64,000 nucleotides of DNA from G963665495 sp963667575 (GTDB taxonomy: Bacteria > Desulfobacterota > Desulfovibrionia > Desulfovibrionales > Desulfovibrionaceae): NCBI GenBank assembly GCA_963667575.2, contig CAXXHY010000046.1:1-64000 (forward strand), written 5' to 3'. This document shows positions 8,473 through 18,864 of this stretch, in pieces. Numbering within the stretch: the first letter of the stretch is position 1; each line of letters starts with the position of its first letter. The notes under the pieces are model-generated. The model had not been told where the DNA came from. It was given only the letters and a program-made list of their open reading frames with translations, and searched no databases. A program made the position numbers and the translations under genes.

Positions 8473-8507
8473 AAAAAAACGGCGCGGAACCTTGCGATTC
8501 CGCGCCG
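8473..8507 (-). terminator. intrinsic terminator after the sigma-54 response regulator
   Basis: A 10-bp perfect stem (CGGCGCGGAA paired with TTCCGCGCCG) with an 8-nt loop, followed on the minus strand by seven U. It closes the ADH-kinase-regulator operon 30 bp after the regulator stop. Confidence 0.9.
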
Positions 8508-8537
8508 TATTGTCTGGTACAGGTCAGAAACCCTGCG

Positions 8538-9885
<1,348 letters not shown>

Positions 9886-9893
<8 letters not shown>

Positions 9894-11094
9894 TGGTGCT
9901 CTCCCCGTTCGAAGGCAGTGTGACAATGAAACGCGCTCCTTTGCCCATTTCACTTTTCACCCGTATGTCTCCTTTGAGTTCCTTGAGAATATTGTAACAG
10001 GTAGAGAGCCCTATTCCTATGCCCTTGCCCATCGGCTTTGTCGTAAAAAACGGATCAAAAAGTTTATCCATGTTTTCCTGAGGAATACCGCAGCCCGTAT
10101 CGGATACTTCAATACAGACACCGGCGTTTTTCCTTCTGTAGGTTTTCAGGCGAATAACGCCATCCTTTCCTTCCAAAGCGTCTGAGGCATTGGTCAACAG
10201 ATTCAGAAAAACCTGTTTCAACTGCTGACCATTACTGTAAATGTGCGGCAAATTCTTGTCCAAGTCCACTTCCACTTTTGTACGTTGTGTTTTTTTCAAA
10301 TGGTAATGCAGCAACTTGAGCGTATCATCCACGACATCATTTACCGATGTGGGCGACAGGGTCGCCGGAATGGGATGTCCGAAATTGAGCAGTACCTGTA
10401 CGATGTCTCTGCACCGGTTGCACTCCTGCAGGATGGTTCCCGTATATTCTCGAAATTCCTTGCTGACATCCGAAGGAAGCACTTTCTCCAGCTTGTTCAG
10501 ACGGCGCTGAATGCCTTCGGCATAGCCGGAGATGGCCATCAGCGGATTGTTGACTTCGTGCGCAACGCCTGTGGCCAGCACGCCCACGGTGGCCATTTTT
10601 TCATTGTGATAGTATTTGGCCTGATATTCCTTTTCCAGAGTCACATCCCGCTTGAAAATCAATACCCGGTGCTGCGGCAGCCCCTGCACCTTGATGGGGG
10701 AGGCGACCATTTCGAACTGCATGTTCCGTCCCTTGATACGGAAGATGGCCGTTTCCTTGCACACGGCGTTGAGCGACATGGACTTGAAGGCCGGACATTC
10801 GGGACAGGGCGAATTGGTGTGCCGAAAAAGCTTGTAGCAGTACTCCCCCATGGGGTTGATTTCATCGAACAGTTCGCGAAACACATGGTTGACGGAAATG
10901 ATCCGCATGTCTTCCGAAAGCACCATCATCACGTCCGTGATTCCGTCCAGGATGGCGGCTATTTCACGGCGATGGTTTTCGGATTCCATGTTGGCGATCT
11001 CGAGTTCCTCGAGCTTCAGCTTCAACTCCTGATAGAAGTCCAGCTTGGTGTGCTCGATGCCGATAAGATCCTGAAGATTGGTGGACGGACGCAT
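9886..11094 (-). CDS. PAS-containing histidine kinase, partner of the adjacent NtrC-type regulator
   Basis: A 402-residue kinase without membrane segments, so probably a cytoplasmic sensor. A coiled N-terminus is followed by a PAS domain (about 40-155) containing the cysteine group CYKLFRHTNSPCPECP, typical of PAS domains in sulfate-reducer kinases and possibly a redox or metal site. The HisKA H-box is GVAHEVNNPL (about 175), then HATPase_c with NLLTNASDAL, DTGCGIP and GIGIGLS. Its start codon overlaps the last base of the alcohol dehydrogenase stop (TAATG). The gene order ADH-kinase-regulator suggests the sensor follows alcohol or aldehyde metabolism, or its redox consequences. Confidence 0.92.
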
Positions 11095-12236
11095 TACCAG
11101 GCCTTTTCACAGATGGACAGCAGGTCTTCCCAGCTGGCGTAACGAGGGTTGGTCACATGACAGGCGTCCAGGGTGGCCACCTGACAAATGGTTTTCAATT
11201 TTGACTGATCAGGCACAAGCTCACGTAAACGCGTGTTCACACCCAGATCGTCAAAAAGACGCTCCAGTTTTTCAATGCCGAAAAGGGCCGCTTTTTCATC
11301 CGAGCAGACCCGGTTTCCTTCCACGATACGGCCGATGGTGCCCATGCGTTTGGGGCAGGCCGGCAGATTGAAGCGCATGACCTCGGGCAGCAGCGTGGGA
11401 TGCACCAGGCCGTGCAAAACGTCGTAGATGCCGCCCAGCGAATGGGCAAGCCCATGCAGAATGCCCAGCCCGGCGTTGCTGAAGGCCATGCCCGCGGAGG
11501 TGCTGGCAATGGAAAGTTTTTCCAGGGCCTTGAGATCCCTGTCCATCACGGCGGGCTTGATGTTGTCTATGATCAGCTCCACGGCCCGCAGGGTGTGGAT
11601 TTCCGTAAAAGGGGAAGACAGACGCGAAACATAGGATTCGATGGCGTGGGCCAATGCGTCGATGGCCGAAGCGATGATCAGGCTCTCGCTCTTGGTTATC
11701 AGGATGCTCGGGTCGATGATGGAGATGTTGGGCACCAGCGAACGGCTGATAATGGACATTTTCACTTCGCGTTCCACGTCCGTGATGATGCAGAACTGCG
11801 TGGTGTCCGAGCCGCTTCCCGCGGTGCTGGGCATAAAGATCATGGGCGGCAGCGGACGAATGACCTTGTTGGCGCCTTCGTAATCGCGGATATGTCCGCC
11901 GTTGCCCACGATGATGCCGATGCCCTTGGCAGTGTCCATGGGGCTGCCGCCGCCCAGACAGATGATGACGTCGCAGCCCTCTTCCAGGTAGATGCGCGCG
12001 CCCTCATGGACCTGATAGTCGCGGGGGTTGGAGACGACGTTGTTGTAATAGACGCACTCCAGCTTGTCCCTGTCCAGAATATCCTTGACGCGATCCACCC
12101 AACCGGAATTTTCCAGCCCTTTGTCGCTGACAAAGAAAATCCGGTCCGCGCCCATGCGTCGCGCACAGGGAGCCAGATGCTTGATACTTCCATACCCGAA
12201 AATAATGTCGGGAATTGCGAATTTGGTCGTCAACAT
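11094..12236 (-). CDS. iron-containing (group III) alcohol dehydrogenase
   Basis: A 380-residue enzyme of the Fe-ADH superfamily, oxidising primary alcohols to aldehydes with NAD(P). The N-terminal nucleotide-binding half contains CLGGGSPMDTAKG (about 95-107). The C-terminal helical half carries the metal ligands in DALAHAIESY (about 195-205) and HGLAHSLGG with a later HGLVHP (about 260-280). GGAGAAAG precedes ATG 12236. It heads a unit with the kinase and sigma-54 regulator and is distinct from the 393-residue Adh at 26499. Its close family in Desulfovibrio sits beside the same two-component pair. It may act as a minor alcohol dehydrogenase or a sensing-linked enzyme. Confidence 0.92.
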   Translation of the reverse strand: MLTTKFAIPDIIFGYGSIKHLAPCARRMGADRIFFVSDKGLENSGWVDRVKDILDRDKLECVYYNNVVSNPRDYQVHEGARIYLEEGCDVIICLGGGSPMDTAKGIGIIVGNGGHIRDYEGANKVIRPLPPMIFMPSTAGSGSDTTQFCIITDVEREVKMSIISRSLVPNISIIDPSILITKSESLIIASAIDALAHAIESYVSRLSSPFTEIHTLRAVELIIDNIKPAVMDRDLKALEKLSIASTSAGMAFSNAGLGILHGLAHSLGGIYDVLHGLVHPTLLPEVMRFNLPACPKRMGTIGRIVEGNRVCSDEKAALFGIEKLERLFDDLGVNTRLRELVPDQSKLKTICQVATLDACHVTNPRYASWEDLLSICEKAW

Positions 12237-12351
12237 ACCGGTTCTTTCTCCTCAAATACCGCCTAAACACATAACGGCTGCGAACCGCAGCAGCATTTCC
12301 CCTGAAAAACCTGGTAGCGAATGCTCTTGTGTCACCACTCCACTGGCCGGA

Positions 12352-13938
12352 CTATTCCTCCTGCACGTAATGGCAGCCCACACTCTGCTTGTTGCGCAGG
12401 GCCGAGAAGGTGACGATATGCGCGGCATAGCATCCGTGGAAAAGATCCACTATGGGCTTGGACAAGGGCGTGAGCTTGTAGAACTTCGACAAATGTTCGA
12501 TGAGACTGCCGAGGTCCGCGCTGGCCCGCTTCAGACGCTGCTCCGTACGGGTGATTCCGGCGTAGTTCCACATGGTCGAACGGATGGTGGCCCAGTCCTG
12601 AGCGATCAGCGCCGGATCTTCGTTGTGTTCCTCGCCCGGATGCACCCAGTCCGGAATGGACGCCAACAAACGTTTGTCCACCGAAGCCCGTTGCGAAAGT
12701 TTGCTTGAGATGAATGAGCCGGCCTTGTCGCCCCAGACCAGTCCTTCCAGCAGAGACGTACTGGCCAGACGATTGGCGCCGTGCAGGCCGGTGCAGCTGC
12801 ATTCGCCCACGGCAAAAAGCCGTTCCAGGTTGGTGCGCCCGTGGGAGTCGCACAGAATGCCGCCGCAATGGTAATGGGCTGCGGGCACCACCGGAATGGG
12901 CTGCTTGGTGATATCCAGGCCGATTTCCAGGCAACGCTGATAAATTGTCGGGAAACGAGTGGGGAGATCATGCGGGATGGTGCTGCAATCCAGAAAAGCG
13001 CAGTCTTCGCCCGTTTTGTGCAGTTCGTCCACGATGGAACGCGAAACCACGTCACGCGGGGCCAGTTCCGCTTTGGGGTCATACTTGGGCATGAAACGTT
13101 CGCCGCGGCTGTTGAGCAGCTGGGCGCCTTCGCCGCGCATGGCTTCGGTAATCAGAAAACGGCGCTTGCTTCGATAGTAGAGCGTGGTCGGGTGGAACTG
13201 CACGTACTCCACATTCATCAGATTGACGCCGGCCCTGTGGGCCATGGCCAGCGCGGATCCTACGCAGCATTCCGAGTTGGTGGAATGCAGGTAGATCTTG
13301 CCGATGCCGCCCGTGGCCAGCACGGTGTAATCGGCCAGAATGGTTTCCACGGTTTTGCTGGCGTCGTTGTAGACATAAGCCCCGAGACATTTGTTGACCC
13401 GCTGATAGCGGAAGGTCAGCTTGCACGTATGGTGCAGGCTGGTGATCAGATCCACGGCGGTCCTGCTGTGCAGAATCCGGATGTTGGGATGCTTTTGCAC
13501 GGCTTCGGCCAGGCCTTCCATGATGGCTCTGCCCGTATAGTCCGCACAATACAGTACGCGGTAGGTGCTATGTCCGCCTTCCCTGGTGAGGTCGAATTCC
13601 TCGGGGGATTTTCTGGCAAAAGGGATTTGCAGCTTGTCTATGAGCACGGACCGGACGGTTTCCGGGCCGCTTCTGGCCAGCTGCCGTACTGCGTTGATAT
13701 AGTTGTGCTTCCACCCCGCCTTGAGCACATCGCGTTCGAGAAGTGCGGGAGAATCGTCAGGCCCCGTATAGACAATACCTCCCTGGGCGTAGGCCGTATT
13801 ACCATCGCCCAACGTTTCTCCCGCATTGATGAGGATAACCTGATGACCCTGGTCTGCCACCCGCAAGGCGGCAGTGGATCCGGCTATCCCCGAGCCAATG
13901 ATCAAAACCTGTGTTAAAAATCGCGTTTGCGATGTCAT
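12352..13938 (-). CDS. nadB: L-aspartate oxidase
   Basis: A 528-residue flavoprotein that oxidises L-aspartate to iminoaspartate, the first step of NAD synthesis. In anaerobes fumarate rather than oxygen is the likely electron acceptor. Features are the N-terminal FAD-binding GSGIAGSTAAL (about 14-24), the substrate/flavin loop NTAYAQGG (about 48-55), ATGGIGK (about 205), the HPT segment and ECSCTGLHGANRLASTSLLEGLVWG (about 355-380), and a C-terminal helical domain. Length is normal for NadB. nadA and nadC are not in this window, so the gene is isolated among alcohol/aldehyde genes. It ends 115 bp before the ADH gene. Confidence 0.93.
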   Translation of the reverse strand: MTSQTRFLTQVLIIGSGIAGSTAALRVADQGHQVILINAGETLGDGNTAYAQGGIVYTGPDDSPALLERDVLKAGWKHNYINAVRQLARSGPETVRSVLIDKLQIPFARKSPEEFDLTREGGHSTYRVLYCADYTGRAIMEGLAEAVQKHPNIRILHSRTAVDLITSLHHTCKLTFRYQRVNKCLGAYVYNDASKTVETILADYTVLATGGIGKIYLHSTNSECCVGSALAMAHRAGVNLMNVEYVQFHPTTLYYRSKRRFLITEAMRGEGAQLLNSRGERFMPKYDPKAELAPRDVVSRSIVDELHKTGEDCAFLDCSTIPHDLPTRFPTIYQRCLEIGLDITKQPIPVVPAAHYHCGGILCDSHGRTNLERLFAVGECSCTGLHGANRLASTSLLEGLVWGDKAGSFISSKLSQRASVDKRLLASIPDWVHPGEEHNEDPALIAQDWATIRSTMWNYAGITRTEQRLKRASADLGSLIEHLSKFYKLTPLSKPIVDLFHGCYAAHIVTFSALRNKQSVGCHYVQEE

Positions 13939-13983
13939 CGCGTACCTTCTTATACCTGCAGAAACAGGAACAATACTCTCAAG

Positions 13984-14853
13984 TTATGATGCGAATTCAT
14001 CCATATGAAAAAAACCGCAGGAAGCATTGGACATCTGGGCCGGATGGGCGATGAGCTTGATCCGCTCGGAATCCAGGCTCCATTCCAGAATGATACTTTC
14101 CTCTTTCAGCAGGGTGAGCGCCTTTTCCATGGCAATACTGAAGGAATTGATGGACTTGGAAGACGTGCCGCAGAGTCTGCGCAGGCAATTGACGTCTGAT
14201 TCGAATCCGCCCTTGAATACCAGCAGCGCACCGTAGAGCCATTTGGCCAGGCCGTTGCGGCCGAGGCGCAATCTGTCGCGGAACTCGGACTCCATGCGTT
14301 TGCTCTGGCGAATGGAGGCGATCACATCGTTGTTCACGTCCACCAGGCAGAACTGATGTTTTTCGTCCAGCAGCAGACGGTCCACCAGGCGGGTCATATA
14401 TCTGTAGCGCGCGCCCACGATTTCGATCTGCCCTTCCTGCAAGCGGGAAAGGCTCTGAAACAGGCGTTCGCGATTGTTTCTATCCTTTCTGTGGCCGATG
14501 GCGTGCAACAAATCGCCCACATCCACCCGCAGAGGGCTCGTCTTGCCCTGCTTGCTGCTGGTGTGGATGGTGCAATAGGTCAGCACATCCAGATCCCATT
14601 GATCAAATACGCGTCCGGTGAAGTAGACTTTTTTCCTGGCAGAAAGCGTACGCAGCGGCTTGTGTTCCACAAAGGCCGAAGCCCCCATGTAGCCGGCTAC
14701 AAACAAGTCGGAAACCAGATAGGTTGCCGGATGTTGCGCCCGGAACCGGGAAGGTCCGAACATATCATCGGAAAGCTCGACACCTCCTGAGCTGAAAGGG
14801 CCGTGGGGCATGGAATAGCCTATGGGCATAGTGGTTTGAGGCATGAAAATCAT
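13984..14853 (-). CDS. TrfA-like plasmid replication-initiator homologue
   Basis: A 289-residue protein in the TrfA pattern. There is a middle segment with a short beta-rich stretch, then DLDVLTYC, a helix with DVGDLLHAIG, a RLFQSLSRLQEGQIEI segment, a VDRLLLDEKHQFCLVDVN region, LRLGRNGLAKWLYGALLVF, and a final winged-helix-like part with VNCLRRLCGTSS. These follow in the same order as the two winged-helix domains of the RK2 initiator TrfA. ATG 14853 has a good AAAGGAA upstream; an ATG at 14931 gives a 315-residue version without one. It sits between nadB and AOR with no visible iterons, partition or mobilisation genes. It could be a plasmid relic or a chromosomal DNA-binding protein with a new role. 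The family call is from overall pattern, not an alignment. Confidence 0.6.
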   Translation of the reverse strand: MIFMPQTTMPIGYSMPHGPFSSGGVELSDDMFGPSRFRAQHPATYLVSDLFVAGYMGASAFVEHKPLRTLSARKKVYFTGRVFDQWDLDVLTYCTIHTSSKQGKTSPLRVDVGDLLHAIGHRKDRNNRERLFQSLSRLQEGQIEIVGARYRYMTRLVDRLLLDEKHQFCLVDVNNDVIASIRQSKRMESEFRDRLRLGRNGLAKWLYGALLVFKGGFESDVNCLRRLCGTSSKSINSFSIAMEKALTLLKEESIILEWSLDSERIKLIAHPAQMSNASCGFFHMDEFAS

Positions 14854-14968
14854 GAGCTTTTCCTTTATTTCACTGTTAGAATACAGCTGTTTTTTATCAA
14901 TACGACAAGCCGGTTGACCGGGCTGGTCCATCGAAGCTCAGGGCCGATACCAGTGCGGTGCGACTGGC

Positions 14969-16537
14969 TTAAAATCTCCAGAAATTTTGTTTCTGCCTTC
15001 CCAGAACGGCTTTCTTGTCAAAGTCGTCTTCCAGAGAAAGCGTACGCTGTCCGAGTTTGATGACGTCGTCGATATCCAGGTTCAGACCGTACAGGCCGTT
15101 GATGGTACCGACCATGGCATCGAAGGTCTCGGGGTGATCGAACAGCGCAAAAGCCACGAACAGACAGAACCCCGTGGCGTCCATGGCGGCGAGCACTGTT
15201 TCCAGATTGCCGGGCAGATCCTTCAGGATCTCGGGATCCAGTGTCTGATCAGAGCTGTCCGTGGTGAGGATCTTCAACGCCGTTGCATAACCGGTGGAAT
15301 GATCCACAGCCCGGCTCACAGTGTCCTGCCGCACGTTTATCTTCGTACGCGTATGCAGTCCGTATGCCCTGATGGCCTGGCTTTTGATCATGGCCGAACT
15401 CTCGATGCCGTAGCACTTGGCCACAATCTCCACCCCGCTCCCCACTATACGCCCCAGCGGCTTACCTTTCCCGGCCATGGATATCAAGCGTTCGACGCCT
15501 TCCACATCGCCGTAGGCGAGAACGCCCACCTCCATGGCCAGCCCGATGGCAAGCCCCAGCTCTATGGAGTCAAATCCGTAATCGTCACTCATATAATCCA
15601 GCTTGGCCGCTGAGCTCATATCCGTGATGCCGCACAAGGCCCAGGCCGTGACCAGATATTCGCAATTGCCGCCGTTGCCGCTCAAAAAGCCCGAACATTT
15701 GATGACGCATCCGCTCTGGCATCCGCGGGTGGACAGATTCATCAGCCCGCATTCGCCTTCCAGAAGCGCCTGTACCGCATTTTCGCTGAGCAGGCTCGAA
15801 CGCCCCGGCGTGGTCTCGTGCCGCGTGGCGATATGCAGTTTGAGATCCGTGGCCAGTTTGTCATGCGCCTTCCGGAAAACAGCCTCATCCAGTGGAAGGC
15901 GTGTGTCCGTATCCTCGGCGTTGATGATAACGGCCTTGATGCCCTTGGCTCCCATGACTGCTCCCACACCGCCATGGCTGGCATGGCGCGTGGGCTGCCC
16001 CAGCGAATCCGAAACCGCGATGGTGGAATTGGCCAGGCCCATTTCACCCGAGGTGCCTATGGAAAGAATGGAAACATGGTCGCCGTACTTGCTGCGGAGC
16101 AGGTCGCAGCAGGCATAATTGGGCAGCATCTCCAACTCTTCCGCCTCTTGTATCTCCACCCTGTCCTTGTCTATGTAGATCGTCCGGAGCTTGTCGTCCT
16201 GCGCCTCTCCTTCGAGAACTATGGCGGCGATGTCCAGACGCCCCAGAAAACCCGCGACCTGCCCGCTGGTGCTGGCCGTGGTGATGGTACCCGTAAGCGG
16301 GCTTTTGCATCCCACGGACAACCTGCTGGACGTGGTGGCCGCGGACCCGCTCATCAATCCGGGTGCGATGACCAGTTTGTTTTCCGCTCCCAAGGGATGG
16401 CATTCGGGCGGCACTTCATTGCAAATAATCCCCGACGTCATGGCGCGTCCGCCAAAACCGGTGTATCTTGCTACAGGTTCATACGCAGCTTCAGGTCCGT
16501 TCTTTCCGGCAACGTCAATACGAAGAATTCTATCCAA
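14969..16537 (-). CDS. aldehyde:ferredoxin oxidoreductase family protein (tungsten/molybdenum bis-MPT)
   Basis: A 522-residue member of the AOR family, which oxidises aldehydes to acids with ferredoxin using a bis-molybdopterin tungsten centre and one [4Fe-4S] cluster. The N-terminal beta domain begins MDRILRID. HGGVGAVMGAKGIKAV (about 165-180) is the cofactor-binding region. Fe-S and cofactor residues lie in GCQSGCVIKC (about 262-271), YGFDSIELG (about 310) and DATGFCLF (about 460). GTG at 16543 is too close to the GGGAGG ribosome binding site; TTG at 16537 has ideal spacing and matches the start of the decayed copy near 18861. It is shorter than the roughly 600 residues of classical AOR, ending soon after the GFCLF motif. 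It lies downstream of the nucleotidyltransferase-HD gene. Confidence 0.85.
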   Translation of the reverse strand: MDRILRIDVAGKNGPEAAYEPVARYTGFGGRAMTSGIICNEVPPECHPLGAENKLVIAPGLMSGSAATTSSRLSVGCKSPLTGTITTASTSGQVAGFLGRLDIAAIVLEGEAQDDKLRTIYIDKDRVEIQEAEELEMLPNYACCDLLRSKYGDHVSILSIGTSGEMGLANSTIAVSDSLGQPTRHASHGGVGAVMGAKGIKAVIINAEDTDTRLPLDEAVFRKAHDKLATDLKLHIATRHETTPGRSSLLSENAVQALLEGECGLMNLSTRGCQSGCVIKCSGFLSGNGGNCEYLVTAWALCGITDMSSAAKLDYMSDDYGFDSIELGLAIGLAMEVGVLAYGDVEGVERLISMAGKGKPLGRIVGSGVEIVAKCYGIESSAMIKSQAIRAYGLHTRTKINVRQDTVSRAVDHSTGYATALKILTTDSSDQTLDPEILKDLPGNLETVLAAMDATGFCLFVAFALFDHPETFDAMVGTINGLYGLNLDIDDVIKLGQRTLSLEDDFDKKAVLGRQKQNFWRF

Positions 16538-16630
16538 GGACACCTCCCTGAGCCATCAATCAGGATTTCAAGCCCCCCTGCCTCCTCACTCGCACCATGG
16601 TCGTCAAAATCAAAAGGATGAATACATGCG

Positions 16631-17782
16631 TCAGTTCTCGAGTATCTTGACTGCCAGATCGTACAAGGACTGACCAATCTCGGACTCTATCCGCTTTTGC
16701 ACCATACGCGCGCTTTCCATGCGCGAATGCAGCTGGCCGCGCGCCTTTTCATCGTCCGGAAAGCGTTCGCTCAGTTCCTGAAAATAATTGTCCAGGGTAA
16801 CCAGATTGATGCCGTCTATGAGTTTGTTTGCAATATAAACGACTTCCCACTCGTTTATGGCCGTCTTGTCGGACAGCAGCAAATCCTCATGGGCGGCGAC
16901 AATATTGGCTATTTCATAAAATCCCATCTTCAACAAAATACGACCGCCTTCCATCTCATGACGCGGGAGGCCCTTGGCCAGGTCATGCACCAGAGCGGCG
17001 CGCTCGATCTGTTCGAGATCCAGGCCATTGCCGTTACGCCCCAGATTCAGCGCCCGGCCTATGCCCAGGGCCACTGCAGCCACAACCTGCCCGTGCTTGG
17101 TGGCCCACTGCGGGGTCTTGGCCAGCTGCAACACCTCCTGGCACTCCCGCAGGGTCGGCAACCCCTGTTTGGCCAGCCTCTGCTGCATCCTGCGGCAATC
17201 CTGATCCGTATCCATGGACATCAAAATCCCCTCATCCGCAACCGGCAGTTTTTCCACTGCCCCGGGAAACTCGGAAGCATAGGCGCCCAGCGCAGCTTTG
17301 AGGCCCCCCTTTCCATTCCAATCCAGAAGATACGGTTTGAGCCTGGAGGAAATAAGCGGCGGCGGTCCCGAGACCCCGCCAAAACTGGGAATGATGGCCC
17401 GTACTTTTTTCCTGGATCCGGAAAAGGCTTCGATCAACTGCAGCATGGTTTCCGGACGCACCAGAGGAACATCAACGGGCAGCACAAAGAATCCATCGGC
17501 CCCGTTTCGCAAAGCGGAAATTCCCGCCTGAATGGACCTGTAAAATCCCAAATGAAAAAAATCGTCGTACACTACGCGACAGTCCGCGCCGTCCAGATGG
17601 TCCTTGAGTCTTTCGGACTGGTGCCCGGTGACTACCAGCACTTCACGCAGACCGAGCGGACGCAGCAAACCGAGAAAATGATCTATCAATGTGCCATCGC
17701 CAAAAGGATACAGCGGCTTGAAGAACTTCATTTGTCCTTGCGCGCCGGAAGCGATAATGATGGCATCAAGTTTCGTGTTCAT
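16631..17782 (-). CDS. MobA/MocA-like nucleotidyltransferase fused to an HD domain
   Basis: A 383-residue two-domain protein. The N-terminal half (1-200) is a MobA-like NTP transferase: IIIASGAQGQMKFFKPL at the nucleotide loop, VLPVDVPLV at the metal-binding Asp, and SGPPPLI where MocA has an RGHP-type segment. The C-terminal half (about 225-383) is an HD hydrolase-type domain with VHDLAKG (about 275) and a later AAHEDLL. This is the DVU_1551-type arrangement known from Desulfovibrio. Mop needs a cytosine dinucleotide form of its cofactor, so a role as the cytidylyltransferase (MocA-like) is an attractive inference. The HD domain might act on nucleotides. There is no Shine-Dalgarno sequence and a TATTAT lies just upstream of the ATG, so the message may be nearly leaderless. 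Confidence 0.82.
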   Translation of the reverse strand: MNTKLDAIIIASGAQGQMKFFKPLYPFGDGTLIDHFLGLLRPLGLREVLVVTGHQSERLKDHLDGADCRVVYDDFFHLGFYRSIQAGISALRNGADGFFVLPVDVPLVRPETMLQLIEAFSGSRKKVRAIIPSFGGVSGPPPLISSRLKPYLLDWNGKGGLKAALGAYASEFPGAVEKLPVADEGILMSMDTDQDCRRMQQRLAKQGLPTLRECQEVLQLAKTPQWATKHGQVVAAVALGIGRALNLGRNGNGLDLEQIERAALVHDLAKGLPRHEMEGGRILLKMGFYEIANIVAAHEDLLLSDKTAINEWEVVYIANKLIDGINLVTLDNYFQELSERFPDDEKARGQLHSRMESARMVQKRIESEIGQSLYDLAVKILEN

Positions 17783-18267
17783 TGTATAATACTATTCGCA
17801 TGCCGTTTCCTGCAGCAGTCATCAGTCGGCAATACGCGGATTGATATTTGGAAAGAAGCGATTTGAATGGACCAGCTTCCGCCAGAGGGCTGCTTGTGTT
17901 CGAGATGCACCGCAAGACGGTGCAATGATGTGCTGGTACCGCAGCTGATCCGCTTCCAACAGGCCCGTAGACCTGTTTTCCTCTCCATGAAATCCTGTCA
18001 GCGTCCGCGGTTTCGCCCCGTCTTAAGACTCGTGACGACAGAAGCAGAGCACGGCTTGTTCCGCCCGGATTGCATGGAAAATTCCAAATCGGATGATACC
18101 TGGCGGCAGTTCTGCACCACCCCTTACGGCCACCGTTTTCTGTTCATAACGATTTGAAACATGCCTATTCGTAATTTCAAAGAAATGGCTCTACAGCTTG
18201 TTGCTGTTCCATATTCAACTCATATTATGACACATTACAGCAACTGTTGCCTGTCTCGCCTAAAACT
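17783..18267 (-). other. noncoding stretch upstream of the nucleotidyltransferase
   Basis: About 485 bp without a credible gene. It holds a short hairpin (GCACCG/CGGTGC around 17907-17923) and one copy of a 14-bp repeat. Stop codons interrupt all minus frames. It may contain decayed sequence from the AOR-like copy to its right. I tested it by eye for molybdenum-cofactor and cobalamin riboswitch consensus and found no match. Confidence 0.4.
17861..17874 (+). repeat. 14-bp direct repeat, copy 1
   Basis: ATTTGAATGGACCA; the identical sequence recurs at 18323-18336, 462 bp away, on the same strand. Confidence 0.6.
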
Positions 18268-18864
18268 TCACAAAGTGCCCCTGCCGATGGCTAAAAACCT
18301 TTGCTGCGGCAGGTTCAAAGAAATTTGAATGGACCACATTCTGTTTCCGGCCGGTCTTGCGGTCCGTTTTGATTTTCGAGATCCGTAAAAGAAGGTCTGG
18401 TGGGTAAAGGAATAGAGAGCAGAATTGACAGATATTCGCGAAAATCTTCTACGGGAATTCGGAAAAAGCCTTTGAGCAGTCTTCAGAACACCATGAGCAA
18501 CGATGTTTTTACAGCTGGCGTCATGGAGAAACCGGGGTATTTTTTGCGGTACAATCGCCGCGCTGTCGGACTGCTGTACGGGCCCGGCGCATCCGGCCGC
18601 TGTTGGCCGCTTCCGCAGTGCCAATGGCAAAAGACTGGCCAGTGCACGGGCGACAATCCCGGCAGGGAAACAGCAGAGCATCCCAAGGGCCGGAACCCGT
18701 AAGGATTCCGGCCCCAAGGGATGACAGCTTTCTGATTGTTCTTCGCAGGCGTCTGACGCCACCAATGCGCATTCACCAGGTTCGGCATTGCTGCCGAGGG
18801 GCTCAAATACGGCTTCGGGTCCGCCTGATTTCCTGCCATCGATACGAAGAATATTGTCCATCAT
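18268..18864 (-). pseudogene. decayed second aldehyde:ferredoxin oxidoreductase copy
   Basis: The first 54 codons (18864 to about 18700) clearly resemble the N-terminus of the AOR at 14969-16537. Both begin MD-ILRID, followed by GPEA and a Phe/Tyr-Glu-Pro, and later CHPLG with an acidic residue and Leu. The DNA matches well too, and a Shine-Dalgarno-like CGGAG is still present. After CHPLG the similarity fades and pieces appear in different frames. The open frame continues about 145 more codons, but that part is low-complexity and arginine/serine-rich, with no AOR motif (no GAVMG, no cofactor cysteines). The gene follows the flx-hdr-ferritin run on the same strand. I read it as a truncated, degraded paralogue. 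Confidence 0.6.
18323..18336 (+). repeat. 14-bp direct repeat, copy 2
   Basis: ATTTGAATGGACCA, identical to 17861-17874. In minus-strand translation both copies give Trp-Ser-Ile-Gln-Ile, inside unrelated short frames. Confidence 0.6.

Noticed and set aside
17783..18267. Possible molybdenum-cofactor or cobalamin riboswitch upstream of the nucleotidyltransferase
   Set aside because: Only a short hairpin is present; the conserved cores of those riboswitches could not be found by eye.
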